64,000 bases of DNA from Liolophura sinensis (GCF_032854445.1 NC_088300.1:81522101-81586100); one strand, 5' to 3'. Positions 1 to 38,324 are shown, numbered from the stretch's first letter. Numbers and translations are program-made. The notes: a model not told the origin generated them from the letters alone.

Positions 1-25638
<25,638 letters not shown>

Positions 25639-26045
25639 TCTTTGTGTAAGTTAAGATTAGGCAGGAAGTCAGCATCCTGGACACTGAGAGACTGCCATTC
25701 CAGCTGACCAGGACTACATGTACCTGGATTTAAGCAGGCTGTGTATATGGATTGGGCACATACTCCTGTTTGTGTAATGGCAGTCCGTAAGGTGGAGAGC
25801 TACATGTAGTGTTTAATGTGCTGACTGAAAAGTGTGTGTGTCCTCCTGTCAGACAGCTGCATTACAGTGTGGAAGACAGAAACTGTGGATAATGCAAGTG
25901 AATAACATAGGTAATGAATAACTTGAGGATCGATTGAACAGTCGTGTGGTCAGGTGACATTCAAGAAGCACTGCTCTTTACTGGAGGTGTTTGATCTATT
26001 TGTATATAACTTCATTTTGAAAAATAAATGAACTACAGCATAATA
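25639..26045 (+). other. PSMD2: PSMD2 3' UTR (inferred)
   Basis: About 400 nt follow the stop and end near a canonical poly(A) signal, AATAAA at 26023-26028. Other AATAAA-like words are absent closer to the stop. The exact cleavage site is not determinable. Confidence 0.6.
26023..26028 (+). terminator. Poly(A) signal AATAAA for PSMD2
   Basis: First canonical hexamer downstream of the stop codon, about 385 nt away, in 'aaaaataaatgaac'. Confidence 0.6.
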
Positions 26046-26239
26046 ATTTGTGTAGTTGTACATTTAGCTTATGCCACTGTGGTGGTGCATTTCAGTCTGG
26101 TGTTTATATATTCAGAATAGCTGGTGTGCTTGTATGAAATACAGGTATTTATATAAGAATGGCCTTTGGGAAAAACCAATCCATTAATTTATAATCCCAT
26201 AATGGGTGTGTTTTATGTAAAGATTTGCCAATCACTGAG

Positions 26240-26530
26240 GGACTGGTCGTGACTGAGTGGTAAGGGTGATTGCCCTTCAATAATTGTGGCATATGAAGTG
26301 TTGGTTAATAGATTCTTAAGAGTCCTTCCATCTCCTCTGTTCTCAGGGATTTGGTGGCGAACCACAAGCAGACAGTGGTTAATAAGGTGTTCTGGTGAAG
26401 TTCGTTGGAGATAGTTGCCTTCCACCAACTGACTTACATGTACACACTCAGCTGTGGGCCTTTTTTGTTTGGGAAAATTTGTCAGTTACTTGCCAAAATC
26501 TGGTGAGCACTCCAGTTTCCTTGCCCAGGA
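26240..26530. mobile_element. Possible degenerate SINE-like fragment
   Basis: A tRNA-like head, 'tcgtgactgagtggtaaggg', lies near 26250. About 210 bp on is 'gaaaatttgtcagttacttg', a block also present in PSMD2 intron 19 (24380-24440). The two blocks may belong to one decayed element. Evidence is limited to this similarity. Confidence 0.35.
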
Positions 26531-26724
26531 GACTGAGCGGTGTATAAACATTGGTGAAATTAGCTTGAGTCAAAATATAAAAACTAAACTGCATACCCAT
26601 ACATGTACACATAGTGCAATGGACACAAACTTAATGGGACTTCACACATAGACTCACAGACAAGATTAATATTCAACACTGCGACTGAGATTTGTCATGC
26701 GTTCTCAAACCAGAGTTGGGGCCC

Positions 26725-27125
26725 CCATACCTAGTGGGTAGCACGCTAGCACAGCACAATGACACTGAAGCCCACCAATGCGATCGCTGTGAGTTCAAAT
26801 CCAGCTCATGCTGGCTTCCTTGTCACTCATATGTGGGAAGATGTGTCGTCAACCTTCTGGGGCTGATTCCTTAAAGCTGTTTCTAAGTCAAAATATAAAA
26901 ACTCTTATCGATGCTTAGTTTTTGTTATTGGAAATTAAAATTCTGACACATTTGTCTTAAGATAACATTGATGAAGTGAACTAAATAGTAATTCTAAATC
27001 CCAAAACTAAGCTTTATGATCGTATTTCAAAGTTTGACTAAGTCAGAAATGGCTTTGTGGAATCGGCCCCAGATGATTATGGTTTCTCCTGGACTCACTG
27101 AAAGTATTACAACAATAAATAAAAT
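26725..27125 (+). mobile_element. SINE copy split by a MITE
   Basis: 26725-26856 has the SINE body: 'gcgatcgctgtgagttcaaa', 'tccagctcatgctggcttcc', 'tatgtgggaaga'. 27073-27125 has its 3' part: 'tggtttctcctgga', then 'caataaataaaat'. The two halves are separated by an inverted-repeat insertion at 26857-27072. Confidence 0.6.
26857..27072. mobile_element. MITE-like insertion, about 216 bp, with terminal inverted repeats
   Basis: Starts 'ctggggctgattccttaaag' and ends 'tttgtggaatcggccccag'. Reverse-complementing one end matches the other over about 30 nt with a few mismatches, including the inner 'tctaagtc' and 'gactaagtc'. There is no coding capacity. The target-site duplication is unclear. 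Confidence 0.65.
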
Positions 27126-27429
27126 ATTGTCAGCATGTGTAACCTACTTTATAATATTGCAGTTCATCTTTGGCTAGTTACATGTACATGTAGCAACAAT
27201 AAGAAACATCAGTCAATTCTTAAAGTAAACACCATGCAACATTAGCATAAGAGCAACTGTAAATTTCTTGTGCAGTGGCAAACAGTCCTTCAGTAGCACA
27301 GCACCTGTCTAGCCAGTGTGTAGATACCATAAATTAGCTTGTTCACACTATATCTGAAATGAAGAACGCTCACAACAACCGAAGAAAAACATTTGGCGTG
27401 GAGTGTTCAACTAGCATGTCATCACCTGA

Positions 27430-30035
27430 GCTCATAACACAGAAAGAACAGAATTTTAACAAGCACATTCCATCATCTAAGCTCACAGCATAGAAAGAAC
27501 AGAATTTACCATGTGGCGTTCCACAAGCACTTGCCACCATCTAAACTCACAGCAAAGGAAGAATAGAAATTAACATGTGGCGTTCCACAAGCACGTCATC
27601 ATCTAAACTCACAGCAAAGAAAGAAATTAACATGTGGCATTCCACAAGAACATGTCATCATCTAAACTCACAGCACAGGAAGAATAGAATTTACCATGGA
27701 GCGTTCCACAAGAACATGTCATCATGTAAACTCACAGCACAGGAAGAATAGAATTTACCATGGAGCATTCCACAAGAACATGTCATCATCTAAACTCACA
27801 GCACAGGAAGAACAGAATTTTTCCATGGAGCGTTCCACAAGAACATGTCATCATCTAAACTCACAGCACAGGAAGAATAGAATTTACCATGGAGCGTTCC
27901 ACAAGAACATGTCATCATCTAAACTCACAGCACAGGAAGAATAGAATTTTTCCATGGAGCGTTCCACAAGAACAAGTCATCATCTAAACTCACAGCACAG
28001 GAAGAATAGAATTTTTCCATGGAGCATTCCACAAGAACAAGTCATCATCTAAACTCAGCACAGGAAGAATAGAATTTACCATGGAGCGTTCCACAAGAAC
28101 AAGTCATCATCTAAACTCACAGCACAGGAAGAATAGAATTTACCATGGAGCGTTCCACAAGAACATGTCATCATGTAAACTCACAGCACAGGAAGAATAG
28201 AATTTACCATGGAGCGTTCCACAAGAACATGTCACCATCTAAACTCACAGCACAGGAAGAATAGAATTTACCATGGAGCATTCCACAAGAACATGTCATC
28301 ATCTAAACTCACAGCACAGGAAGAATAGAATTTACCATGGATCGTTCCACAAGAACAAGTCATCATCTAAACTCACAGCACAGAAAGAATAGAATTTACC
28401 ATGAAGCGTTCCACAAGAACAAGTCATCATCTAAACTCACAGCACAGGAAGAATAGAATTTACCATGGAGCATTCCACAAGAACATGTCATCATCTAAAC
28501 TCACAGCACAGGAAGAACAGAATTTTTCCATGGAGCTTTCCTCAAGCACATGTCATCATCTAATCTCACAGCACAGGAAGAATAGAATTTACCATGGAGC
28601 GTTCCACAAGAAAAAGTCATCATCTAAACTCACAGCACAGGAAGAATAGAATTTACCATGGAGCATTCCACAAGAACATGTCATCATCTAAACTCACAGC
28701 ACAGGAAGAATAGAATTTACCATGGAGCGTTCCACAAGCACATGTCATCATCTAAACTCACAGCACAGGAAGAATAGAATTTACCATGGAGCGTTCCACA
28801 AGAACAAGTCATCATCTAAACTCACAGCATAGGAAGAATAGAATTTACCATGGAGCGTTCCACAAGCACAAGTCATCATCTAAACTCACAGCACAGGAAG
28901 AATAGAATTTACCATGGAGCGTTCCACAAGAACAAGTCATCATCTAAACTCACAGCACAGGAAGAATAGAATTTACCATGGAGCATTCCACAAGAACATG
29001 TCATCATCTAAACTCACAGCACAGGAAGAATAGAATTTACCATGGAGCATTCCACAAGAACATGTCATCATCTAAACTCACAGCACAGGAAGAATAGAAT
29101 TTACCATGGAGCATTCCACAAGAACATGTCATCATCTAAACTCACAGCACAGGAAGAATAGAATTTACCATGGAGCATTCCACAAGAACATGTCATCATC
29201 TAAACTCACAGCACAGGAAGAATAGAATTTACCATGGAACGTTCCACAAGAACATGTCATCATCTAAACTCACAGCACAGGAAGAATAGAATTTACCATG
29301 GAGCGTTCCACAAGAACATGTCATCATCTAAACTCACAGCACAGGAAGAATAGAATTTACCATGGATCGTTCCACAAGAACAAGTCATCATCTAAACTCA
29401 CAGCACAGGAAGAATAGAATTTACCATGGAGCATTCCACAAGAACATGTCATCATCTAAACTCACAGCACAGGAAGAACAGAATTTTTCCATGGAGCTTT
29501 CCTCAAGCACATGTCATCATCTAAACTCACAGCACAGGAAGAATAGAATTTACCATGGAGCGTTCCACAAGAACAAGTCATCATCTAAACTCACAGCACA
29601 GGAAGAATAGAATTTACCATGGAGCATTCCACAAGAACAAGTCATCATCTAAACTCACAGCACAGGAAGAATAGAATTTACCATGGAGCGTTCCACAAGA
29701 ACATGTCATCATCTAAACTCACAGCACAGGAAGAATAGAATTTACCATGGAGCGTTCCACAAGAACAAGTCATCATCTAAACTCACAGCACAGGAAGAAT
29801 AGAATTTACCATGGAGCATTCCACAAGAACACGTCATCATCTAAACTCACAGCACAGGAAGAACAGAATTTACCATGGAGCGTTCCACAAGAACATGTCA
29901 TCATCTAAACTCACAGCACAGGAAGAATAGAATTTACCATGGAGCATTCCACAAGAACATGTCATCATCTAAACTCACAGCACAGGAAGAACAGAATTTT
30001 TCCATGGAGCTTTCCTCAAGCACATGGCATCATAT
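27430..30035. repeat. 64-bp satellite, subfamily A (intergenic)
   Basis: About 40 copies of 'catggagcgttccacaagaa', 'catgtcatcatctaaactca', 'cagcacaggaagaatagaat', 'ttac'. The left edge (27430-27660) is decayed. A variant unit with 'tttttccatggagctttcc' recurs near 28523, 29484 and 29997. Flanks of the first two are almost identical over about 250 bp, implying a 961-bp segmental duplication inside the array. Confidence 0.94.
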
Positions 30036-30530
30036 AAAAATGATGACAATATCTTTATTTATTGAAGATAACTCCGTTAATTTACAATGAAACTCTTTTT
30101 CCACTAGGCCATCACAGAAAAAACAATATATAGGAAACATATACTTCAGAGTCAAAAAAAAAATACAGCAATATATATAAAACAAGATAAAGCACCATGT
30201 AGTTTGAAAAATGAAGTTGCATAATTCATTCGTACACAAAGCAACAACAATAGTGCTAACCAGCAGGAGAAGTAGGGTGCTGGGGTTCTGTCATGTAATT
30301 TGTTCTGGGTTTAGGGAGATAGATATTATGTTGTGTTAATCTAAGAACAATACTGTGCTGCTGTTCGTTTTGGACTGAAAAGTTGTTAAATATATGGGCA
30401 GAGCTTATGTAATGCTTTATACATAATACTAAGAATTTTGTGGTTTACCCTTTTATTAAAATGCTTCCATTTTAGTCAGATGTTTTTCAGATGTGTTTAT
30501 GTTTTCTTGTAGAACTAAACAGGGAGCTCT
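30036..30530. other. Unique spacer between the two satellite subfamilies
   Basis: About 500 bp of A/T-rich sequence with no gene or repeat that I recognise. It interrupts two arrays that share a common ancestor. Confidence 0.6.
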
Positions 30531-30534
30531 AAGT

Positions 30535-32330
30535 TCACAACACAGAAAGAATAGAGTTTACAATGTAGCGTTCCACAAGCATGTGCCATCATCTAAGCTC
30601 ACAGCACTCAAGTAATAGAATTTACCATGGTGTTCCACAAGCTTACTTTACCATCTAAGCTCACAGCACTCAAGTAATAGAATTTACCATGGTGTTCCAC
30701 TAGCTCACTTTACCATCTAAGCTCACAGCACTCAAGTGATAGAATTTACCATGGTGTTCCACTACCTCACTTTACCATCTAAGCTCACAGTACTCAAGTA
30801 ATAGAATTTACCATGGTCTTCCACAAGTTCACTGTACCATCTAAGCTCACAGCACTCAAGTAATAGAATTTACCATGGTGTTCCACTGGCTCACTTTACC
30901 ATCTAAGCTCACAGCACTCAAGTAATAGAATTTACCATGGTGTTCCACAAGTTCACTTTACAATCTAAGCTCACAGCACTCAAGTAATAGAATTTACCAT
31001 GGTGTTCCACAAGTTCACTTTACCATCTAAGCTCACAGCACTCAAGTAATAGAATTTACCATGGTGTTCCACCAGCACACTTTACCATCTAAGCTCACAG
31101 CACTCAAGTAATAGAATTTACCATGGTGTTCCACAAGCTCACTTTACCATCTAAGCTCACAGCACTCAAGTAATAGAATTTACCATGGTGTTCCACAAGT
31201 TCACTTTACCATCTAAGCCCACAGCACTCAAGTAATAGAATTTACCATGGTGTTCCACAAGTTCACTTTACCATCTAAGCTCACAGCACTCAAGTAATAG
31301 AATTTACCATGGTGTTCCACTACCTCACTTTACCATCTAAGCTCACAGCACTCAAGTAATAGATTTTACCATGGTGTTCCACTCGCTCACTTTACCATCT
31401 AAGCTCACAGCACTCAAGTAATAGAATTTACCATGGTGTTTCACAAGTTCACTTTACCATCTAAGCTCACAGCACTCAAGTAATAGAATTTACCATGGTG
31501 TTCCACAAGCTCACTTTACCATCTAAGCTCACAGCACTCAAGTAATAGAATTTACCATGGTGTTCCACAAGTTCACTTTACCATCTAAGCTCACAGCACT
31601 CAAGTAATAGAATTTACCATGGTGTTCCACTAGCTCACTTTACCATCTAAGCTCACAGCACTCAAGTAATAGAATTTACCATGGTGTTCCACAAGTTCAC
31701 TTTACCATCTAAGCTCACAGCACTCAAGTAATAGAATTTACCATGGTGTTTCACAAGTTCACTTTACCATCTAAGCTCACAGCACTCAAGTAATAGAATT
31801 TACCATGGTGTTCCACTAGCTCACTTTACCATCTAAGCTCACAGCACTCAAGTAATAGAATTTACCATGGTGTTCCACAAGTTCACTTTACCATCTAAGC
31901 TCACAGCACTCAAGTAATAGAATTTACCATGGTGTTCCACTAGCTCACTTTACCATCTAAGCTCACAGCACTCAAGTAATAGAATTTACCATGGTGTTCC
32001 ACAAGTTCACTTTACCATCTAAGCTCACAGAACTCAAGTAATAGAATTTACCATGGTGTTCCACAAGTTCACTTTACCATCTAAGCTCACAGCACTCAAG
32101 TAATAGAATTTACCATGGTGTTCCACAAGTTCACTTTACCATCTAAGCTCACAGCACTCAAGCAATAGAATTTACCATGGTGTTCCACTAGCTCACTTTA
32201 CCATCTAAGCTCACAGCACCCAAAAGCAAATTTTATCATGGCTCACTCCACAAGCTCATTTATGCTACATCACGCTATGTCGTTTATGCTCATGGCACCC
32301 AAAGAACAGAATTTGCCAAGGAACAATGGA
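30535..32330. repeat. 62-bp satellite, subfamily B (intergenic)
   Basis: About 27 copies of 'catggtgttccacaagttca', 'ctttaccatctaagctcaca', 'gcactcaagtaatagaattt', 'ac'. It is clearly related to the 64-bp family: shared ttccacaag, catctaa.ctcacagcac and aatagaatttac. The first unit (30538-30600) is an A/B hybrid, and copies after 32225 are decayed. Confidence 0.94.
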
Positions 32331-32599
32331 GCCATTTTCAACATCCAGAAAAAGAAAGAAGGCTTAAGCAGTTACCAGTTATTCCATCAAATGCCTTCAC
32401 TCTAAGTTTCTTAGGTTTTGCAATGAGTATGCATTGTAAATTAAATACTTTTGTATTCCAGCCACCTGACAAAATGGATGTTCCAGGTTAGTAATTCCCC
32501 TGCAAGTAAATATGAACAGAGCGTCCAGAATCTCTGGCATTCTGCTTCTAGACTAGGTCTAACTCGGCTTAACCTGGGGCCAGTGGCTGTAAACTCATC

Positions 32600-33320
32600 G
32601 TGTTGAACTCGATAGCCACACACAACAACCACATGGACAGACATGATAACCACGTGGGCAGACACAACAACCACATGGTCAGACACGATAACCATATGGT
32701 CAGACAAAATAACCACATGGGCAGACACAATAAATGCATGGGCAGACACACTGACCACATGACCAGACACAATAATCACATGAGCACTCACAATAACCAC
32801 ATGGGCAGACACAATAACCACATGAGCATACACAATAACCACATGGGCAGACACAATAGCCACATGGGCAGACACAATAACCACATGGGCAGACACAATA
32901 GCACCATGAACACACACAATAACCACATGAGCACACACAATAACCACATGAACACACACAATGACCACATGAGCACACACAATAACCACATGAGCACACA
33001 CAATAACCACATGAACACACACAATAACCACATGAGCACACACAATAACCACATGAACACACACAATAACTACATGAGCATACACAATAACCACATGGGC
33101 ACACACAATAGCACCATGAACACACACAATAACCACATGAGCACACACAATAACCACATGAACACACACAATGACCACATGCGCACACACAATAACCACA
33201 TGAACACACACAATAACCACACGAACACATACAATAACCACATAGGCAGACACATTAATTATCACATGGAGAGACACAATATAAACACTGGGACAGACAC
33301 AATTACCGGTACCGCGTGAG
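32600..33320. repeat. 21-bp minisatellite (cacatg-rich)
   Basis: About 33 copies of a 21-bp unit, 'caataaccacatgagcacac' + 'a', with gcagac or gcacac/aacaca variants. As 21 is divisible by 3 and the unit lacks stops in several frames, long frames arise on both strands, up to about 306 codons. Their NHMSTHN or VVIVCAH periodicity is repeat translation, not a protein. Confidence 0.94.
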
Positions 33321-33329
33321 CATGCAGAC

Positions 33330-34170
33330 ACAATAACAAGTGATCCCATTCTTAGAGGCAATCATAGCCCTGCAGGCATACATGTGCATAATGGCAGTGT
33401 GGGGATTATTTCTGCCTAAGTTTGATTGCCTTTTGGACTGTTGCTAGGTTCAGTTAAATGATTGTCAAAGATCACTAATGCTCAGCTGGACTGGGTTATC
33501 TCCCCTGTTAATACCGACGTTCCTGTAAATAATGGTGACATGTAGGAAGTCGATGGGTCGGCAGAAAGTTGTGGAGCTATAAAGGTGAGTTGGCACTGCA
33601 TGTAAGATAAGATTTGTTTGGAATAACAGGCGAAGTGTCAGTTGCTGGTAAAGAGGAATGTTGATAACAGACAGGTATAGCTGAGCTGTGTTTATATCGT
33701 ATGGTCTTGTCGTGACCAGTCACCTGTTGACGATACAACAACAACAGCATGTACCTATATATATCACAAATAACCGTTTCCACACACTTATCAACCCTGG
33801 ATCTTCTCTACTCGTCTCCATATATTTAAGACAGAAGGACAGCTGTTATGTTTCCCTCCCTCTGAGAACTATGCAGCAGATCACATCACGATTATTTGAA
33901 ATGGGAAATGGGCGATAATGGGGAAAAATTATAAGATTAGGCCTACATTGTAATTTCTCTCTGTGGAGCCTGTGTTTTGTGGGCCGTTAAATCCACTCTG
34001 AGACAAATTATATGGACTGCAGTGGAGATATTATGCCTGTATCTTATTTCTTCAAACTGGAGATCGCCATGATATGGCTGAAACGTTGCTGATGTGGCGT
34101 AACCATTCATTCAAACTGGAGAATTTGCACTTGAGTTTGATACGCTGCATACATCAGACTACACTCAGTC
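33330..34170. other. Intergenic, no supported gene
   Basis: Mostly unique sequence. At about 34062-34106, 'gatatggctgaaacgttgct' + 'gatgtggcgtaaccattcat' resembles a SINE 3' tail. The same type of tail occurs near 50385. Confidence 0.45.
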
Positions 34171-34174
34171 AGAA

Positions 34175-34365
34175 GTAGCCTGAAGAAAGAATTTAGTCTG
34201 AAGAAAGAATTCAGTCTGATAAAAGAAATTAACATGAAGAAAGAATTCAGTCTAAAGAAAGAATTTAGTCTGAAGAAAGAATTTAGCCTGAAGGAAGAAT
34301 TCAGTCTAAAGAAAAAAATTAGTCGGAAGAAAGAAATCAGTCTGAAGAAAGAATTTTGCATGAAG
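34175..34365. repeat. 18-bp tandem repeat
   Basis: About 10 copies of 'gaagaaagaatttagtct' with variants. It encodes KKEFSL-like or FFRLNS-like frames that are repeat artefacts. Confidence 0.9.
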
Positions 34366-34369
34366 GAAG

Positions 34370-35635
34370 GATTGTTTATACCTGCATGTGAGTATATTAC
34401 CGGAAATAAACGGGACAGCATTCCCCATGAAGGCTGTGTACACATATATTACTTGCTTCACACTTTTGGCACTGAATGTGCTTGTGGAATTGCTCTTCAT
34501 CACCCCAGGGTTCAGGGCACACTGATGGTCTGCTACTGAGTGTAATGTTTAGCTACATGTAACTGACCTTCGTAGTCACGGGGACATACATGTAACTGCT
34601 GCTGTCTTTTGAATGCTGCAGCTAGGATTTTGCAGCCGCCCGAGGATTGTTTCTCACTTGATGTATGGGAATGATATGTTTAGGTTGATTAAGTTTAAGT
34701 GTCAGTTACCAAGTCCTGGTTTGATTCATGTAATGTAAGTAGCATTCTGAGATGATCAGCTTGGTAAATCTGATTCCAAGCTTTGAGAAAATTTGAATCA
34801 ATCCTCATTATACATTTACCAGTACTGCTTAGCTAAAAATGATCCACAAAATTTTAATTGTGATAAATTTGACCTACATATACTTCAACAGTTGTCAGGG
34901 ATTTGTGAAATCCAACTTGTTTCAAAGTGCAACTTCAAAACGTGACCTTGTGAAATTCCCCCCAGTAACAGCATTGATGACACCATCCATACACTTCTTT
35001 TCTTTTTCCTTGATACTGTTTAAGGTAAACTGTGCCAAAGTGTCAGCTGTAGCGTTTTAAAGAACTTATAAATAGGAAAGACTGATATACAATCATCCCG
35101 CCAGCTTTAAAGCTGTGGCCCACTTGTGTGTAATCCTACTTTACCCGCAGTTCCCAGAAGCATTTTGCAGTTCCCCACCTTTGGTGAGCAGAGAAGCATG
35201 AAGATTTTGAACAGAAGAGAAGTGTAGCCAGAATGTAGTGTGTGTAGTGGCTGAAGCTAGTCATGTGTGAAGGGTCTGTTGGTCACTTTACCACCTTCTG
35301 TGTGTTAATAAATGCTGAGTATACCAACAACCTGGTAAAAGTACCATTCTGTCCACCATCCCCACTGCCCCATGGACTGTCAGTATTTACAGCTTTTCAC
35401 ATCATTTGACCCTGTAAAAGCTTTGAGCCAGAGGAGGTTGTTAAAGCCAGTATCATTAAGGAGGACAACAAGGATATAAAATGTGACCCTATCTATACAT
35501 AAGCTATTGTCCTCAGTCAGAACAACAGGCTATTTTGTTGCTTATCTCCATGCCCGTGACGTCTCAAATCACTGCCTAACTGTTCTCGGCTTTGTTGATT
35601 TTCTTTTGTCGTTTATTTGTATGGTCATAGTGGTA
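34370..35635. other. Intergenic, nothing recognised
   Basis: About 1.3 kb of single-copy sequence without long frames, repeats or clear signals on either strand. Confidence 0.5.
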
Positions 35636-35637
35636 CC

Positions 35638-36560
35638 TGAATTCACTTGGTGGATCCCTGTAAGATTTGTCCTTTGGTGGATCCCTGTAGTGTTTGTCCT
35701 GTGGTGGATCCCTGTAGCTTTTTAACTTTGGTGGCCTTCGTCCTTTGGCAGATCCCTGTGGCATTGGTCCCTTGGTGGATCCCTGTATTGTTTGTCCTCT
35801 GGTGGAACCCTGTGATATTTGTCCTTTGTTGGATCCCTGTAGCGTTTGTCCTTTGGTGGATCCCTATAAGATTTGTCCTTTGGTGGATCCCTGTAGCATT
35901 TGTCCTTTGGTGGATTCCTGTAGTGTTTGTCCTTTGGTGGATCCCTGTAGCTTTTTAACTTTGGCGGACCCCTGTAGTGTTTGTCCTTTGATGGATCCCT
36001 GTAGTGTTTGTCCTTTGGTGGATTCCTGTAGCTTTTTAACTTTGGTGGACCCCTGAGGCCTTCGTCCTTTGGCAGATCCCTGTGGCATTGGTCCCTTGGT
36101 GGATCCCTGTATTGTTTGTCCTCTGGTGGAACCCTGTGATATTTGTCCTTTGTTGGATCCCTGTAGCGTTTGTCCTTTGGTGGATCCCTGTAGTGTTTGT
36201 TCTTTGGTGGATCCCTGTAGCAGTTGTTCTTTGGTGGATCCCTGTAGTGTTTGTCCTTGGTGGATCCCTGTAGCATTTGTCCTTTGGTGCATCCCTGTAG
36301 TGTTTGTCCTTTGGTGGATCCTTGCAGTGTTTGTCCTGTGGTGGATGCCTGTAGCTTTTTAACTTTGGTGGACCCCTGTAGTGTTTGTCCTTTGGTGGAT
36401 CCCTGTAGCGTTTGTCCTTTGGTGGATCCCAGTAGCAGTTGTTCTTTGGTGGATCCCTGTAGTGTTTGTCCTTGGTGGATCCCTGTAGCATTTGTCCTTT
36501 GGTGGATCCCTTAGTGTTTACCCTTTGGTGGATCCTTGTAGTGTATGTCCTTTGGTGCAT
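35638..36560. repeat. 27-bp minisatellite with higher-order structure
   Basis: About 34 copies of 'gtttgtcctttggtggatcc' + 'ctgtagt'. A twelve-unit block repeats at 324 bp: the variant 'ggcagatccctgtggcattg' occurs at about 35747 and 36071. Another block recurs at about 215 bp ('cagttgttctttggtgg' at 36221 and 36436). The long frames on both strands (KDKHYRDPP, VDPCSVCPL) are repeat translations. Confidence 0.94.
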
Positions 36561-36564
36561 GTTC

Positions 36565-37190
36565 AGTTGAGTGACCTGTGTGGCGGGTGTTTAGTTATGT
36601 GACCTGTGTGGTGCCTGTCAGTTGAATGCTATGTGTGGTGTCTGTTTAGTTGAGTGATCTCTATGCATGTACATGTATCTGTCATTTCTGAAACTTTGTG
36701 TTCTGCTGGTTGCTTTAACTTAATGCACGAATAGCATACAGTAGTATCTCAAAATAAACCACTGAAATGCTGAGTCAAAATGTTACTCCACTCATATTTC
36801 AGTCATGATCTGTGAGTTTTGTAACTTGTGGGGTCATGTGTATCATGAATAACTGAGCAACCTTGATTAGTCCAGCCATGTCAGTCAAACAAAGGAGTGG
36901 CTGTACAGTCTGTGGACATGTACATAATAGATGATTGTCTTGTATAGGGATGTATTGACAGGACTAATGATAAATGGTACAAGTACTTGTAATGTGTTTC
37001 TGTGATGATATGTGAGGAATGCACAAGGTTACATAGGCTCACAATAGGTTTTCATTCAGACTGATATAATGGCACCCTATGCTGCTAGCACAGGAAGCGG
37101 GCTAGATGGAGCTGCAGGGGTAGAACACAAGCCTGCAGTCTGCCTCTCCCTGACTAACAGTTGATCAGCACCACACAAGACAGGAACAGT
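36565..37190. other. Intergenic, nothing recognised
   Basis: Unique sequence, apart from a few 'gtgacctgtgtggtg'-type short repeats at its left edge. No gene is seen. Confidence 0.5.
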
Positions 37191-37194
37191 TCTA

Positions 37195-37385
37195 CACTAC
37201 TCTTTAACATGGGGATTGTCATGGATTTCCCCCTGGGCTCTGCCTGGTTTCCTTCCACCATAATGCCGGTTTCGTTCCACCATAATGCCTCTTTTCTTCC
37301 ACCAAATTGCCCAGATTGAAATCATACAAATGAAATATTCTTCAGTAAAGCCTAAAACACCAAAGTAATAAATAAATAAATAGAG
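37195..37385 (+). mobile_element. SINE 3' fragment with internal triplication
   Basis: Has 'tttccccctgggctctgcct', 'ttccaccataatgcc' about three times in tandem, 'gaaatattcttcagtaaagc', 'ctaaaacaccaaag' and (aaat)n. It is the same family as the copy at 43105. The triplicated motif is unusual for the family. Confidence 0.6.
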
Positions 37386-37389
37386 CACT

Positions 37390-38320
37390 CCTACAGTGCT
37401 CTAGTTGTTCTGATCTATGGTCACATGCCCATTAGGGTATGTGTACATGGGTCAGAGACAACTGCCCTAATCTCCTGTATGTGTATATTTGGCTCTGTGA
37501 GCCACTGCTCTGGTCCTCTGTCTACATGTGTGTATATTTAGCTGTAAGTGACTGCTATCTGGCTCTATCTGATGTGATCACTGAGTCTGCCCAGTAATCA
37601 GGTCAGGTCTTTTCTGACAGACTGAACATGATTATGGTGTAGTGTGTTAAGTGGTAGATGGCTCTCTGGGCTGCCTGTCCCTGTCCACCCAGCCTCTCTC
37701 AGCCACTCACTCCCTCCCTCAGAACCACTCCACCAGGGAAGTAATCACTGCCAGACCATGCCCTAATCCGTCCTGTATTGTGGACACAGAACTCAGATTG
37801 AGAGGTCCTGGGAAGCTGTCATGACACCACTCCCTCCTTAACCCTCTTGCCCAGCTGTCTCCCCACTCAACACACCTCCCCACCCTACACCCTGGCCCCT
37901 ACCGTCAATGATGTCCCCTCCCTTTCCTCAGCCTCTCCTCACTCCCCTGTACTACAGGTCTCCATTCTCTTAATACCCCATAATTAGATGCACATGCAAA
38001 TCCTTCAAATTCATCCTTCACTGAGATTATTTTACTGTAAACAAGTGTAGCAGTGTAAAGGAGAGAGCAGTATGGTGTGGTGTGGTCACATAAAGTCATG
38101 TGTATGTGATGTGTTTTGCTGCATGCTGAGTGCTGATATAGGTGTAGCTGATCATCCAGCTGATACTGTGACTGTGATGCATCATGTATTTATGTGGACA
38201 TCAAGAATCAGAAATAGAGTGGCTTTTTATGTCGGAAAACAAATAGCACACCTGACCCTGTCATTGAATTATGTGTAAGAAACTGAAATATGAACATACA
38301 TAAATTCAAACCCTTGTTAA
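37390..38320. other. Intergenic; pyrimidine-rich stretch
   Basis: About 37670-37960 is strongly C/T-rich ('cactccctccctcagaacca' and similar), unlike its A/T-rich surroundings. I cannot assign it. It could be a regulatory region or an untranslated exon, but no signal decides. Confidence 0.35.
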
Positions 38321-38324
38321 TGAT

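Noticed and set aside
27430-32330. Direct repeats suggestive of CRISPR
   Set aside because: Units are contiguous and nearly identical with no unique spacers, in a eukaryotic context; it is a satellite.
32462-32486. 25-nt micro-exon-like sequence between tattccag and gttagt, containing ATGGATGTTCCAG
   Set aside because: If spliced to DNMBP exon 1 at 40580 it would give the wrong frame; no other partner is visible.
32441-33361. Open frames of about 306 (minus) and 239 (plus) codons
   Set aside because: Both are translations of a 21-bp tandem repeat whose period is a multiple of 3; no start context, domain or splice support.
35722-36560. Several 100-180 codon frames on both strands
   Set aside because: All are translations of the 27-bp repeat (9 codons per unit).
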